Source: Symbiodinium natans (lineage: Eukaryota; Sar; Dinophyceae; Suessiales; Symbiodiniaceae). From it: DNA of 64,000 nucleotides. A program made the position numbers and the translations under genes. The stretch lies in NCBI GenBank assembly GCA_905221605.1, contig CAJNDS010000133.1, forward strand, positions 25,001-89,000. The letters run 5' to 3'. Shown here piece by piece: positions 8,901-16,500 of the stretch. The notes beneath the pieces are model-generated. The model saw only the letters and a list, made by a program, of their open reading frames with translations. It was not told the origin of the DNA and searched no databases. The number at the start of each line of letters is the position of its first letter. The stretch's first letter is position 1.

Positions 8901-10385
8901 GATGCTCAGGGCCCGGTCGGCCACGATCTGATCCACGGCCGCAATGAAATCGGCGAAGCGACCACCCCACCAGTGACTGATCATGAGGTGGGGCCTTTGG
9001 GGCTGGTCACCTCGGCTCGCCCCTAAACACCCTCTGAACTAATAGTCCTGATATGTGATCCTCTTAAACCCCTACAAGGGAAAATGGTCCTGATAGATGG
9101 TCCCCTTGAACCCAAGAAGGGAACATATTCTTGATATATGATCCCCTTAAACCCAATCAGGGAAAATGTTCCTGATATATGATCCTCTTAAACCCGATAA
9201 GGAGAAAATGCACAAATTGTCCCCAAAAAGGCCCGCCTAGTCACTGCCCTAAACCCTAAACCCTAAACCCCAAACCCTAAACCCTAAACCCTACACCCTA
9301 AACCCTAAACCCTAAACCCTAAACCCTAAACCCTAAACCCTAAACCCTAAACCCTAAACCCTAAACCCTAAACCCTAAACCCTACCTAGGCACAGACCAG
9401 CTCAGCCCAGGAGTAGCGCTTGGCCACCTCAGGGTCGGACTCGTCCATCTGCCACTGAAGGTCGTGGTAAGGGATGTACTTCCTTAATGTTGCTTAGCAG
9501 GGAATGTTTAGGGTTTAGGGTTTAGGGTTTAGGGTTCAGGGTTTAGGGTTTAGGGTTTAGGGTTTAGGGTTTAGGGTTTAGGGTTTCAGCTGGCTGGTTC
9601 TTAGCACGGAATGGGGGGACTCAGGGTACCCCCTATAGAATCCCTTAAAGGGTAGAATATAGGGCCCGAATTCCCCGCATTTTTCTGCTAGCCAACCAGC
9701 AAGCTTCTTGATCACCAGGTCGGTGATGTCGTAGAGGTCCAGGCTCTGCCACTCCAACCAGCGCCCCACCTCGCCCTCACCTACCTGAGGGTTTAGGGTT
9801 TATGGTTTTGGGTTTTGGGTCTAGGGTTTAGGATTCAGGGTTAACCTGAGTCTGGCCGCCATGACCGCAAAAAACCCGAGTCCTGCCCCCAACAACTAGG
9901 TAATCCCTTCCACCACCCCCCCCCCCCCCCCCGCCCCCCCCCCCCCCGCCCCCCCCCCCGCCCCCCCCCCCCCCCCCCGCCCCCCCCCCCCCCCCCCCCC
10001 CCCCATGAGAGTTGCATTGAAGTATACTTGGCTCTGTGTCGGCATAGAATGTCCATCCGAACTACGGGCAGGTCCCAGAGGTCTCCCTTCCCAATGCAGA
10101 GCTTCCTGCCAGAACACACCTCTAACACACCCCAGCCCCACCACCCCACCCAGAAACCTTCCCCCAATGTTTTTCCTTCAAGCTGCAGCGGGGCGGGTAA
10201 GGCATTTGGTCTTGCAGAGGCGCTTCAGGAAGATCGTGAGGTCCCAGAGTTGTCGCACCTGGAGACCTCGTTCGGCCACGTCGGGGATGAAGGTGCAGCG
10301 TCGCTCGGTGGACCATGGCACGGGCATGATTCCCGTGCGCGGCAAGGGGCCTTCAAAAGGGGGCAGCCTTCGTGGGTTCTCCTCT
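4950..10385 (-). CDS. Multi-exon gene: tandem TIR-like + ankyrin-like modules (overall span)
   Basis: Exon-sized coding blocks on the minus strand read in one direction from about 10.38 kb to the stop at 4950-4952. Translated in order they give the same architecture twice. Each copy has a stretch like DITDLVIKK or DICDMVIKK, a strand ending SWAELVCA or SYVELIAD, then DQPQRP or DGPQIP, then FAD with an aromatic core, a W-(S/C/R)-x-x-x-E region, a linker ending QILNFIAD or DILLFIND, and ankyrin-like helices. The two-copy match argues for one gene, or a very recent tandem pair. The fold resembles TIR or TIR-like domains by motif only, and the function is unknown. Introns contain telomere repeats, TIR-bearing elements and minisatellites. 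The 5' end is not defined, and joins near 7.99-8.07, 9.4-9.7 and 10.0-10.2 kb are unresolved. Confidence 0.7.
6105..6233 (-). CDS. Internal exon of the TIR-like/ankyrin gene (module 2 start)
   Basis: It reads DICDMVIKKETMQRNCSYV, then ELIADGPQIPQYCVNYQF, then GQYFAD. The acceptor is TTTAG|GAC, where TTTAG comes straight from the telomere-like repeat. The donor is GCAGAT|GTGACA. The join to the last exon keeps frame and gives FADVMSSLEWF. Where the first module has SHWWGGRF, this copy has NYQFGQYF, so the hallmark SHWWG is degenerate here. Confidence 0.7.
6234..6309 (-). other. 76-bp intron made of telomere repeat, flanked by 8-bp direct repeat
   Basis: The intron consists almost wholly of CCCTAAA units (about nine, plus-strand sense). 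The 8-mer gatgtcct occurs at both borders (6228-6235 and 6304-6311). On the gene strand this gives CAG|GACATC at the donor (a GA donor) and TTTAG|GACATC at the acceptor. Removal restores frame: ELTVQ + DICDMVIKK. GA donors are known in dinoflagellates; the insertion-with-duplication reading is inference. Confidence 0.7.
6310..6415 (-). CDS. Internal exon of the TIR-like/ankyrin gene
   Basis: It reads TLGQLRTFSRKARRQMQ, then KAHLDIPWEELTVQ. This aligns in position with the WLEWQSLDLY exon of module 1 near 9.75 kb. The 5' (high-coordinate) border near 6410-6420 runs into a TTTAGGG-rich intron, and its splice site is not fixed. The basic, Arg/Lys-rich start may link the two modules. Confidence 0.55.
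6610..7135. repeat. ~30-bp minisatellite combining CCCTAAA with CAGCCCAGAGTAGG
   Basis: About 17 degenerate units of roughly 30 bp alternate a CCCTAAA-like block with CAGCCCAGAGTAGGC. A longer block of about 150 bp (6790-6930 against 6940-7080) is itself duplicated. It lies in an intron of the minus-strand gene. A telomere-like seed amplified together with flanking unique DNA would explain it. Confidence 0.85.
7206..7342. repeat. 21-bp minisatellite (CGGTGGAAAACCGCGAAACTT)-like
   Basis: About six copies of a 21-bp unit run from 7206 to 7342, containing GGTGGAAAACCGCG, with one interruption near 7295-7310. On the minus strand the array happens to be open and would encode Pro/Phe-rich repeats, but this is a by-product of the 21-bp period and I do not call it coding. 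Confidence 0.85.
7505..7609 (-). CDS. Internal exon, module 1 ankyrin-like part
   Basis: After the CAACAG acceptor at 7611-7610 the exon reads (V)RNMDVRVSVLRRIGARKRTV, then GCTIPYVAHRGLP. Joined to the exon at 7742-7815 it gives FDTLSLAVVRNMDVRVSVL, which resembles an ankyrin unit: compare SSLHEAVAADSVELAEKML and TPLHYAAMRG in module 2. Its downstream border, near 7505, is not fixed. Confidence 0.55.
7610..7741 (-). mobile_element. 132-bp intron formed by a short inverted-repeat element (introner-like)
   Basis: On the plus strand the sequence from 7610 starts CTGTTGGTTCGTAGGG and ends CCCTAACCAACAG at 7747. The outer 9 bp are perfectly inverted and similarity extends inward through the GGGGGAA block. 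On the gene strand the same termini supply the donor (GTTG|GTTAGG) and the acceptor (CCAACAG|TAAGG). Excision keeps frame: DTLSLAV + VRNMDVRV. No transposase is present. An introner or MITE origin is inference. Confidence 0.65.
7742..7815 (-). CDS. Internal exon, module 1
   Basis: It reads RLAKGDWGLLTSHAEAF, then DTLSLAV, ending GCTGTTG before a GTTAGG donor. The upstream border near 7812-7818 abuts a foldback element carrying GGTTAACCTTT. The first residues (R or L) depend on the unresolved upstream join. Confidence 0.55.
7820..7888. mobile_element. Short foldback element inside an intron (AAAGGTTAACCTTT family)
   Basis: The left arm AAAGGTTAACCTTTGGGATT (7822-7841) pairs imperfectly with the right arm ending AAGGTTACCTTTAACC at 7888. 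The 20-mer is found exactly, inverted, at 55581-55600 in an intron of a different gene. It is directly followed by a CCCTAAA array (7888-7990) in the same intron. Confidence 0.6.
7988..8066 (-). CDS. Short coding block, module 1 (frame uncertain)
   Basis: This is a GC-rich block between a telomere-repeat intron and a TIR-element intron. One frame reads ETHGLITDCGGNLCCVNGRP; another open frame reads GDAWPDHGLRWQPLLRERP. The frame that continues cleanly from the preceding exon (...VPETCG) is the second if the acceptor TAAG|GAG is used. I cannot choose between them, and the block may carry a frameshift. Confidence 0.35.
8070..8431 (-). mobile_element. 362-bp intron: same inverted-repeat family as 7610-7741, internally expanded
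   Basis: The plus-strand left end TGTTGGTTCGTAGGAAATTGG matches the 7611 element closely. The right end CACTAACCCACCGC is its imperfect complement. On the gene strand the donor is GCG|GTGGGTTAG and the acceptor is CAACAG or TAAG. The interior is a 36-bp tandem array (8106-8365). The strong sharing of both ends with the neighbouring intron indicates one element family inserted twice in this gene. Confidence 0.6.
8106..8365. repeat. 36-bp tandem array with CCCTTTAAGGG dyads
   Basis: About seven units of 36 bp (ACCTCTATACATACCC, then TTTAAGGGATTATATAGGGT) differ by a few substitutions and one-base indels. Each unit contains the palindrome CCCTTTAAGGG. It is located wholly inside the intron element at 8070-8431. 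There are no spacers of variable sequence, so it is not a CRISPR array. Confidence 0.9.
8432..8601 (-). CDS. Internal exon: helix-rich linker after TIR-like core, module 1
   Basis: It reads KELQLYTSTGMVGSAAVSSG, then PLVDAISRWDVRKSEAAEQA, then YKRQILNFIADVPETCG. The paralogous stretch in module 2 is YGSLDPWVTETMYHIDVNKV...DILLFIND. The acceptor is CTAG|GAAAGAG. The donor is TGCG|GTGGG, at the end of the introner-like element. The conserved DV..S.A (or DV....CS.EE) linker between the TIR-like core and the ankyrin part marks the module boundary. Confidence 0.65.
8710..9008 (-). CDS. Core exon of TIR-like domain, module 1 (SHWWG ... SWCCLE)
   Basis: It reads DQPQRPHLMISHWWGGRF, ADFIAAVDQIVADRAL and so on to LWVCTFANNQFGEYF, AIMNADATILIVDRDA and LTRSWCCLELHCTITMEK. 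The series SHWW, W(V/I)C.F..NQ, (I/L)..DRD and R.WC..E is shared with the separate gene at 41.8 kb. In plant TIR domains the Glu of the WCLxEL motif is the NADase glutamate, and E in SWCCLE occupies that place by motif analogy. Activity is not shown. The donor appears to be a GA site at ATGGA|GAAAC, giving MEKELQLY after splicing. A short AT-rich intron (8602-8709) follows. Confidence 0.75.
9046..9213. repeat. Four 42-bp tandem repeats (TCCTGATATATGATCC...)
   Basis: Four units of about 42 bp begin TCCTGATATATGATCC and contain CTTAAACCC followed by AAGGGAAAAT. The array sits in the intron upstream of the SHWWG exon. Unit-to-unit identity is roughly 80-90 percent by eye. Confidence 0.85.
9249..9384. 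repeat. CCCTAAA array (~19 units) in intron
   Basis: A near-perfect CCCTAAA array with a few variants (CCCCAAA, CCCTACA) lies between the exons at 9385-9480 and 8710-9008 of the minus-strand gene. The sense strand of the gene therefore carries TTTAGGG. Confidence 0.95.
9385..9480 (-). CDS. Internal exon, module 1 (…SWAELVCA)
   Basis: It reads KYIPYHDLQWQMDESDPEVA, then KRYSWAELVCA, immediately followed by TAG inside the telomere-repeat intron. With the next exon it forms SWAELVCA + DQPQRPHL, matching SYVELIAD + GPQIPQ of module 2. The exact splice bases are ambiguous: GCCTAGGT and GCCGAGGT occur at the two borders and look like an imperfect direct repeat. Confidence 0.6.
9503..9703. mobile_element. 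Intron with TTTAGGG array and a short inverted-repeat element
   Basis: A TTTAGGG array (9503-9588) is followed by an element of about 117 bp (9587-9703). Its ends are GCTGGCTGGTTCTTAGCACGG and, inverted, CTTGCTGGTTGGCTAGCAG. Both share GGTT..TAG, the GGGG block and an internal CCCTTAAAGGG with the introner-like elements at 7610 and 8070. This is a third, diverged member of that family in the same gene. Confidence 0.55.
9704..9785 (-). CDS. Internal exon, module 1 start
   Basis: It reads GEGEVGRWLEWQSLDLYDIT, then DLVIKKL. It aligns with IPWEELTVQDICDMVIKKE of module 2 and marks the beginning of the first TIR-like module. The upstream border lies in a TTTAGGG-type tract at 9786-9845. Confidence 0.55.
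9915..10004. repeat. 90-bp near-pure poly-C tract
   Basis: It is a run of C interrupted by four G (9933, 9948, 9960, 9979). On the minus strand it forms G-runs able to make G-quadruplexes and sits inside the transcribed span of the minus-strand gene. Length may be inaccurate because homopolymers assemble poorly. Confidence 0.9.
10010..10385 (-). CDS. Candidate 5' exons of the TIR-like/ankyrin gene
   Basis: Two blocks have protein-like minus-strand reading. Block 10201-10385 gives ENPRRLPPFEGPLPRTGIMP, then VPWSTERRCTFIPDVAERGL, then QVRQLWDLTIFLKRLC. Block 10010-10105 gives EVCSGRKLCIGKGDLWDLPV, then VRMDILCRHRAKYTS. They lie directly upstream of module 1 in the same direction. Splice borders are not fixed and no start codon can be chosen. 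A TTTAGGG array (10605-10670) lies just upstream. Confidence 0.4.
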
Positions 10386-10979
10386 AGTTTATGAGCTCCT
10401 AAGTTGCTTGACGTCTTCTTGTACTTGTTGTACAGAGACTTGCAAAAGACACCATATCCTCTATCCTCCATACCTCCATACTGCAGGCCTTGCGGACTGC
10501 TTTTGCAAAACCAGGCTCGCACCTGTACTGACCTCCCTTTGGGAGAGGACGTGCGACTGGTCACTAAATAGTCACTAAATCCAAGAGCAGCGGCATCCCG
10601 AAGGCTTAGGGTTTAGGGTTTAGGGTTTAGGGTTTAGGGTTTAGGGGTTTAGGGGTTTAGGGTTTAAGAAGATCACTTGCAAATCAAGTTCAATCAAGTT
10701 CACTAGGTCTGATCTCCCCTCCAACTGAAGAGCCTCGCTCAAGGAGGGACATACCAACCCACGTCTAAGGCGGTAAGCCACTCTAAACCCAAAAATGGAG
10801 AGAGAGGATACTTGGGTCTCCAAGTGCTTCATGTGGCCCAGGGGCCCCGCCTTTTGGGGCCCAAAACCTAAACCCTAACCCCCAAACCCCAAACCCCAAA
10901 CCTTTCTGGGGTTCAGGGTTTAAGCGCTTGAGGGTGCAGACTCAGAATCTATGACTTAGGGGTCAGGCTTTCAGGGTAC

Positions 10980-11350
10980 ACCCTAAACCCTAAACCCTGA
11001 ACCCTGAACTGAACCCTAAACCCTAAACCCTAAAACCTAAACCCTAAACCCTAAACCCTAAACGCCTACGCATGAACCTCCCAGTAGGGGCCGAGGAAGC
11101 CCGAGGTTCCGAGCCCGCAGCCGGGCATCGAGATCCGCGCGGGCGCGAGGCCGGGCGCCGCCGGTGTCGGTTTCAGGTTGAGGGTTGAGGGTTTGGGGTT
11201 TAGGGTTTAGGGTTTAGGGTTTAGGGTTTAAGGTTTAGGGTTCAGGGTTCAGGGTTTAGGGTTTAGGGTTTAGGGTTTAGGGTTTAGGTTTAGGGTTTAG
11301 AGTTTAGGGTTTAGGGTTCAGGGTTCAGGGTTTAGGGTTTAGGGTTTCGC
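10980..11350. repeat. Opposed telomere-like arrays around a 105-bp GC-rich island
   Basis: CCCTAAA units at 10980-11064 and TTTAGGG units at 11195-11350 flank a GC-rich island (11065-11170). On the minus strand the island can be read as ISMPGCGLGTSGFLGPYWEV, which could be an exon, but nothing confirms it. Head-to-head arrays around a short unique segment would form a large foldback. Confidence 0.6.
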
Positions 11351-11892
11351 TTTTAGAGCAACCAGCTTATGGGGAAAGTGAGTGCTTGTGCCCGCTCGAG
11401 CCTAGCGGCCTTCCAAAAGAGCACAACAAGTTCGAACCAGTTCCCTGCTGGTGGCCCCGGGGTCTTTGTGACAGTTAAGACTAGCGAGAGAGGTTTGCTG
11501 GTGATCCTCGAGTAAATCATGCCTTTGTTTTTGTAGAACGATGCAGGCTGCATAGGCATCTCAAGTACCCACCGTCAATGGTCCTGAAGTGGGCCTTTTG
11601 CAGGGCAAGGGAATCGAGACCGTTGATCTGATGGCATGATAACCCTAAACCCTAGCCCTAAACCCTAAGTTTCGGGTTTGGAGCTTCTCAGGTTGTTGGC
11701 CCCCCAAAGGTTGTCATGTCGGGTTTTGGGGGAACTCCTTCAGGGTTTAGGGTTTAGGGTTGAGGGTTTAGGGTTTAAGGTTTAGGGTTTAGGGTTTAGG
11801 GTTGAGGGTTTAGGGTTTAGGGTTTAGGGTTTAGGGTTTCGGCAGTCTACATGCAGCCACAACACCCAACCCACTCTCGCCGCTGAATCACC

Positions 11893-12043
11893 CAAACCCC
11901 TCGCCAGACCTCCCCCCGAAGAGGTCGTCGGGAATGGGGGTACCCGTTGGGCTTTGGGGGAGAACCTTCTGCTCACAAGACAAGCCCAACTCCTCGGTGA
12001 TGTTCGCATGGCCCTTGCGCCCATCGGCAAACAGTGCATGCAT
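11893..12043 (-). CDS. Candidate exon, unknown protein
   Basis: The minus strand reads MHALFADGRKGHANITEELG, LSCEQKVLPQSPTGTPIPDD and LFGGRSGEGFG before a stop. It is flanked on both sides by telomere-like arrays (11745-11850 and 12045-12085), as are the better supported exons further left. Composition looks coding. The family is not recognised. Confidence 0.35.
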
Positions 12044-12589
12044 AGTCTAAACCCTAACCCCTAAACCCTAAACCCTAAACCCTAGGGCGTAGGGCTACAG
12101 GGGAGGTTGATATCAGAGATGTAAAAGCAAAGTAAGTCAGTCAACGAATACAGTCTAATCTTGTAGAGCAAAATAACACAATCCTAGAACATCATAACGC
12201 GGATTATCCCAGCGGCGCCATAGAACACACGACCACACAGCGCAGTCTACCGCATCCTCAATCCCCACCCCCTTGCTTTTAACCGCCGCGCTGGCACAAG
12301 GCATCCGGATCGCTCCCGGGGTCATCTCGGAGACCGCCGGGGCGCACCGCCGCTCAGCATGTAAGCTCATAAGCTTCGACCCTCTGAGGCATCCGTGGAC
12401 TCGGCGATCCATTCCCTCACGAAGCGCCCACCCCCCCATGCGCGAGGCGGCCTTGCCGGCGCCGGCATCTCCGACGGCAGGAGGTGCGGAGGCATTGTGA
12501 GGGCTCCTGCATGGACGCCTGATCACAAGCCTGGCCGCGGAAGCATCTTCTCCTTGCGTTCTTGCAGGCCGGTTGCGCAGCCAGGCAGC

Positions 12590-13505
12590 TTGCCACGTCC
12601 CAAACGCTCAGTTCTCGCACGACGTTGAAGTCAAGCACCTTGGGCTGGGCAGCGTCCGCGAAATACACGCGCCGGGCTGCGGGCCACGAAGGCAGGCACA
12701 AGGACTCAGGATTCTGGGGGTTTGAGGTTTAGGGCTCAAGAGAGTTGAGCACTCTTGATCACTTTAAGCTTTAAGGCTTCAGGACTCTCCGAAATTCAGA
12801 AACCGTCGCGCTGTGGACTGCCAGTGATGCATCTGCAGCGCCTCTGCCAAAATGCGCGGCACACCCGCCAGAGATAGGAGAGCTTCGCATGTCTAAGAGG
12901 TTTGAATACCTGTCATCCCCAACAAAGACACTCGCTGCTGGGATTCAAGCCCCTGGATGGGTTTAGAACACGTGAGCCCAAGGGGTTTCCTGACAACAGC
13001 GCGCCACTTAGCTTTGAAGCCTCCGGCACAAAGCCCCAAACGGAAATTTTGAACATGTTCAGGCTTGCAGCCCCTCAAAAGTAGCGAGAGGTGTAGAGAA
13101 ATGTGGAGCTTGCTCGTTTGCTTCATTACATCTAACCCTAAACCCTCAAAACTCACCTCCTGCTTCAGGGAGGATCGGCGGGCGTTCTTCAGCAGGATCG
13201 AGGCGTGTCGAGGCGCGCGAAAGGCTGGTAGAACCGGCTCTCGAAGACTCGCACGTCCGCGTCCCAGCCGCAGCGCCGGAGCCTTTGTGCCACCGGGCGC
13301 TCCCCGCCCCTGAGGCTCGGCAGCCAGGGGCAAAGCCTCGACCCTGAATGCAGCTTCAGTGGAGCTGTGCTCCTCTCGACTTCTCTGCCACAGCTACAAG
13401 GCCACCTGCACCCTGGAGCAAAGGGAGGGCTGCGGAGGCAGGACGGCGGACAAATGCGTGGTCGAGCTGTAGGCGTGGGTTTTTGGCCGGACCACCTTGT
13501 GGATC
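12590..13505 (-). CDS. Scattered candidate minus-strand exons, unknown protein
   Basis: Three blocks look coding on the minus strand. Block 12590-12700 contains VYFADAAQPKVLDFNVVREL. Block 13175-13290 contains DADVRVFESRFYQPFARLDT and ends near a good GTGAGT donor at about 13157. Block 13390-13505 contains IHKVVRPKTHAYSSTTHLSA. They could belong to one gene upstream of, or continuous with, the 4.95-10.4 kb gene. No motif is recognised and frames are not joined. Confidence 0.25.
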
Positions 13506-13519
13506 GAGGTCCCTAAAAC

Positions 13520-16500
13520 TCCGTGAAACCCCAAGCGTCCCTGAACCCTAAGCCGCTGACCAGGGAAACGTCACCGGACCTTACCCTAAACCCTCGCCCT
13601 CTGAACTCTAAACACAAGGAAGGCCAACGGCGAAGCGAAGATCCATGCTCCGGTGATACAGGAACCTCGACCACCCGTGGCAAGAGCTCAGCCAGTATTC
13701 AGCATACCTGTGGTTTGCTTCTAGATGGTGATGGTTTAGGGTTTGGGGTGTGGTGGTTCGTGTGTAGTGTTTAGTGTTTAGGGTTTCGTGTTTAGGGTTT
13801 AGGGTTTTGGGTTTTGGGTTTAGGGTTTAGGATTTAGGGTTTAGGGTTTAGGGCTAGGGTGGGGAACGGCTAGGAGTTGTAGGAATTCAGGCTGGAAAGC
13901 TGTGGGGCCGTGGGCCCTGACCTCGCGTCAGGTGAGGTGGCGCCTGGCTCAAAGCAGTCCGCAGCCGAAAACCCCCACGTCCGCAAGATACTCTTGAACC
14001 CTCAACCCCTAAACCCTAAACCCTAAACCGTTCAAGAACTACGGAGTGCAATCACCGAACAAGCTAGCCCATGTCATCACACTGGGAAAGAGAAAGATTC
14101 TGAAGAGCAACCGCATCAGCATAGGGCCGGCGAACGAAGGAAGTAGAAGAGTTACCATGTGCGCGAGGATTAACATTCTTCGGCGTACAAAGTCCAGCAT
14201 TTGAAACTTTAGCTTTGCCAACAATTCGCCGATGAGGAGCCGGCGTGCTCGCCAAAATCGAGGGGATACATCCTATCCATGGCCTGCTGGGGACCCGCGA
14301 TTCAGAAATCTGCTGCCAAAGATTTCTGTCTTGAACAGCTGGGTTGATTCGCCGGAGGAGCTTATAGTGTTATTCTGAATAGCCTCCTCGCGGAAAGGCA
14401 TCCTCCTCACGTTTGCCAACCTTGCAATGCCTCCTTGGAATGCCCTGCGGCTTGTTTGGTAAGCACCAATAGGTGCTCAGGAACAATAGGGGCTCAGGAA
14501 CAATAGGGGCTCGGGAACCATCAGGCAATTCTCTCAGGAACTGTCAGTGCATTCTTTTTTGAGCCTTGTTCTCTACACAGCTCCAAACAGCTGGAACTCG
14601 TCGGAACCGTCGGAATTCTTTTCAAGTGAGCTACTGCAGACTTCATACTCGCGAAATCTAAGATGTTGTTCGAAGTCGACTCTGGAGTCGACTTGGAGTC
14701 GAGCGCTTGCAGGGGCTCTATCTGCCGTGTGAGAGTGCTATTGGTGCTTCTTCGCTTCGTAAATGAAGAGCGGCTGAAGCCGTAGGTCGAGAAGTGCAAG
14801 AAGGCAGGACCCAAGCATCACCCGCAATGGCCGCAATGGCCGCAATGGCCGCAATGGCCGCAATGGCCGCAATGGCCGCAATGGCCATGACCTGCATTGT
14901 ACGAGGACTCTAAGGACTCCACGGCACTTCGCTCAAACTCACGCTCAAGCTGAGCACCGCTCCCCACTTCGTGCTCTAGGCTTTTGCACTTGCTCTGGGC
15001 TTACGGCGTCAGCGCCTCAGCTCGGTCTTCGAATCAGACTCGAGGTGCAGATCCACACCTTGGGACGACTTGGGACCCCAGGAGTTGAAGAAGATCTGCC
15101 TTCACCTTAAGTGCAATGCAGCGGCCTGACCCACCCTGCATGGCTTAACACCAAGACTTCGGGACTTCGGCTGCAACTTGCAGGCGGGGTGAGCTGTAGA
15201 CGCCGCAAGCCTGGCATGGGGTTTTGGGTTTAGGGCGTTTAGGGTTTAAGGTTTAGGGCTTAGGGTTTAGGAGGTTTAGGGGTTAGGGTTTAGGGTCCCA
15301 CCTGTAAGCTGGACCGCGTCCAGGAAAAGTGCCTTGTGGCTTCCAGGCTTTCAGGGTTTCAAAAGCGTGCCTCGTGCAGGGCAACTTGCTGGTGCCAAGT
15401 CACCCGGACAAGGTGAGGCCCTGAGGCGGTGAATTGGCACATGCCGCACACGAGGCGATTCGGCACCTTGAGACGCTGGATGAGATCGACGGGGCAAATC
15501 GGGCCAAGACCCTGAGGCCAGGTCCCCCTGCTGATGCCTTCCCCCCGGTGGTTGTTGAGGTTCCGGAGCCAGATGTGGTTGAGTCGCTTGAGCTTGTCTG
15601 GAGACTAGTGTGACGCTTCTTGACACAAGGAAGCGCTTAAGGACAGAAGCCCTGTGTTACGCGGGTGTTCCGAATGCCTCCCTGCAATTGGCACCTGCAG
15701 CCCTCTCGCTGAGTTCGCAGCGCGCAGAATGTGCTTTCAGAACCGCCTGAAGCCCCATGCTTGGCACTTGTACTGGCACCGCGAACAGGTACTTTTTGGG
15801 GGCACCTTAAGGGAGCTTGAAGTCTTGGCCATGCTGCTTCTTGCGAAGACAGGGCTGGGGCGCGCGTCGCCTTACCATCGCCACGCGCTCAAAGACCGCC
15901 AGGCCCGCACAGCTGTGCGAAGTGTAGGGGCGAAGCCGGTGAAGCCGGTGAAGCCCCAAAGTCTCCGGAACAGACATCCCCAGCGGTTTGGTACTCCAGG
16001 CTCCTGAATTCTCGGTGTTGGCGGCAACAAAGCGGCTGCAGCAAGGGGCTGCGCCTCCACGGGCGGCTCTAAACCCGAAACCCGAAACCCGAAACCCGAA
16101 ACCCTCACACCTAAGGCCTAAGGCCTAAGGCCGAGCCGAAGAGCGGCGAAGAAGAGGCCGAGACGGAAGCGCGAGCGAAGGGAAAAGCCGAGTCGACGAG
16201 TGGCGCGGGAAGGCCAAGGCCGAGCCAGAACGGAGCGACGCGACTTCCGCGTGATGTCCCTCGACTTGGCGTTCACGAGCACGGTCTGTGACTAGGTAGG
16301 GTTTTAGGGTTTAGGGTTTAGGGTTTAGGGTTTAGATGGGTTTAGGGTTTAGGGTTTAGGGTTTCGGGTCCAAGGCGCCACCGGGCCGAAAGAACACCAG
16401 CGCGGGAGCTCAACAGCCGAACCCGCGGCTGCGGCCGGGAGAAGCAGCAAGTCCAGGGGCTCGGGTTGAACCACCTGAGGCCATGAAAGGCTGCTTCGCA

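Noticed and set aside
9841-10167. Gly-rich protein across the poly-C tract (minus strand)
   Set aside because: The Gly run is the complement of a homopolymer; only the flanking segment 10010-10105 looks coding.
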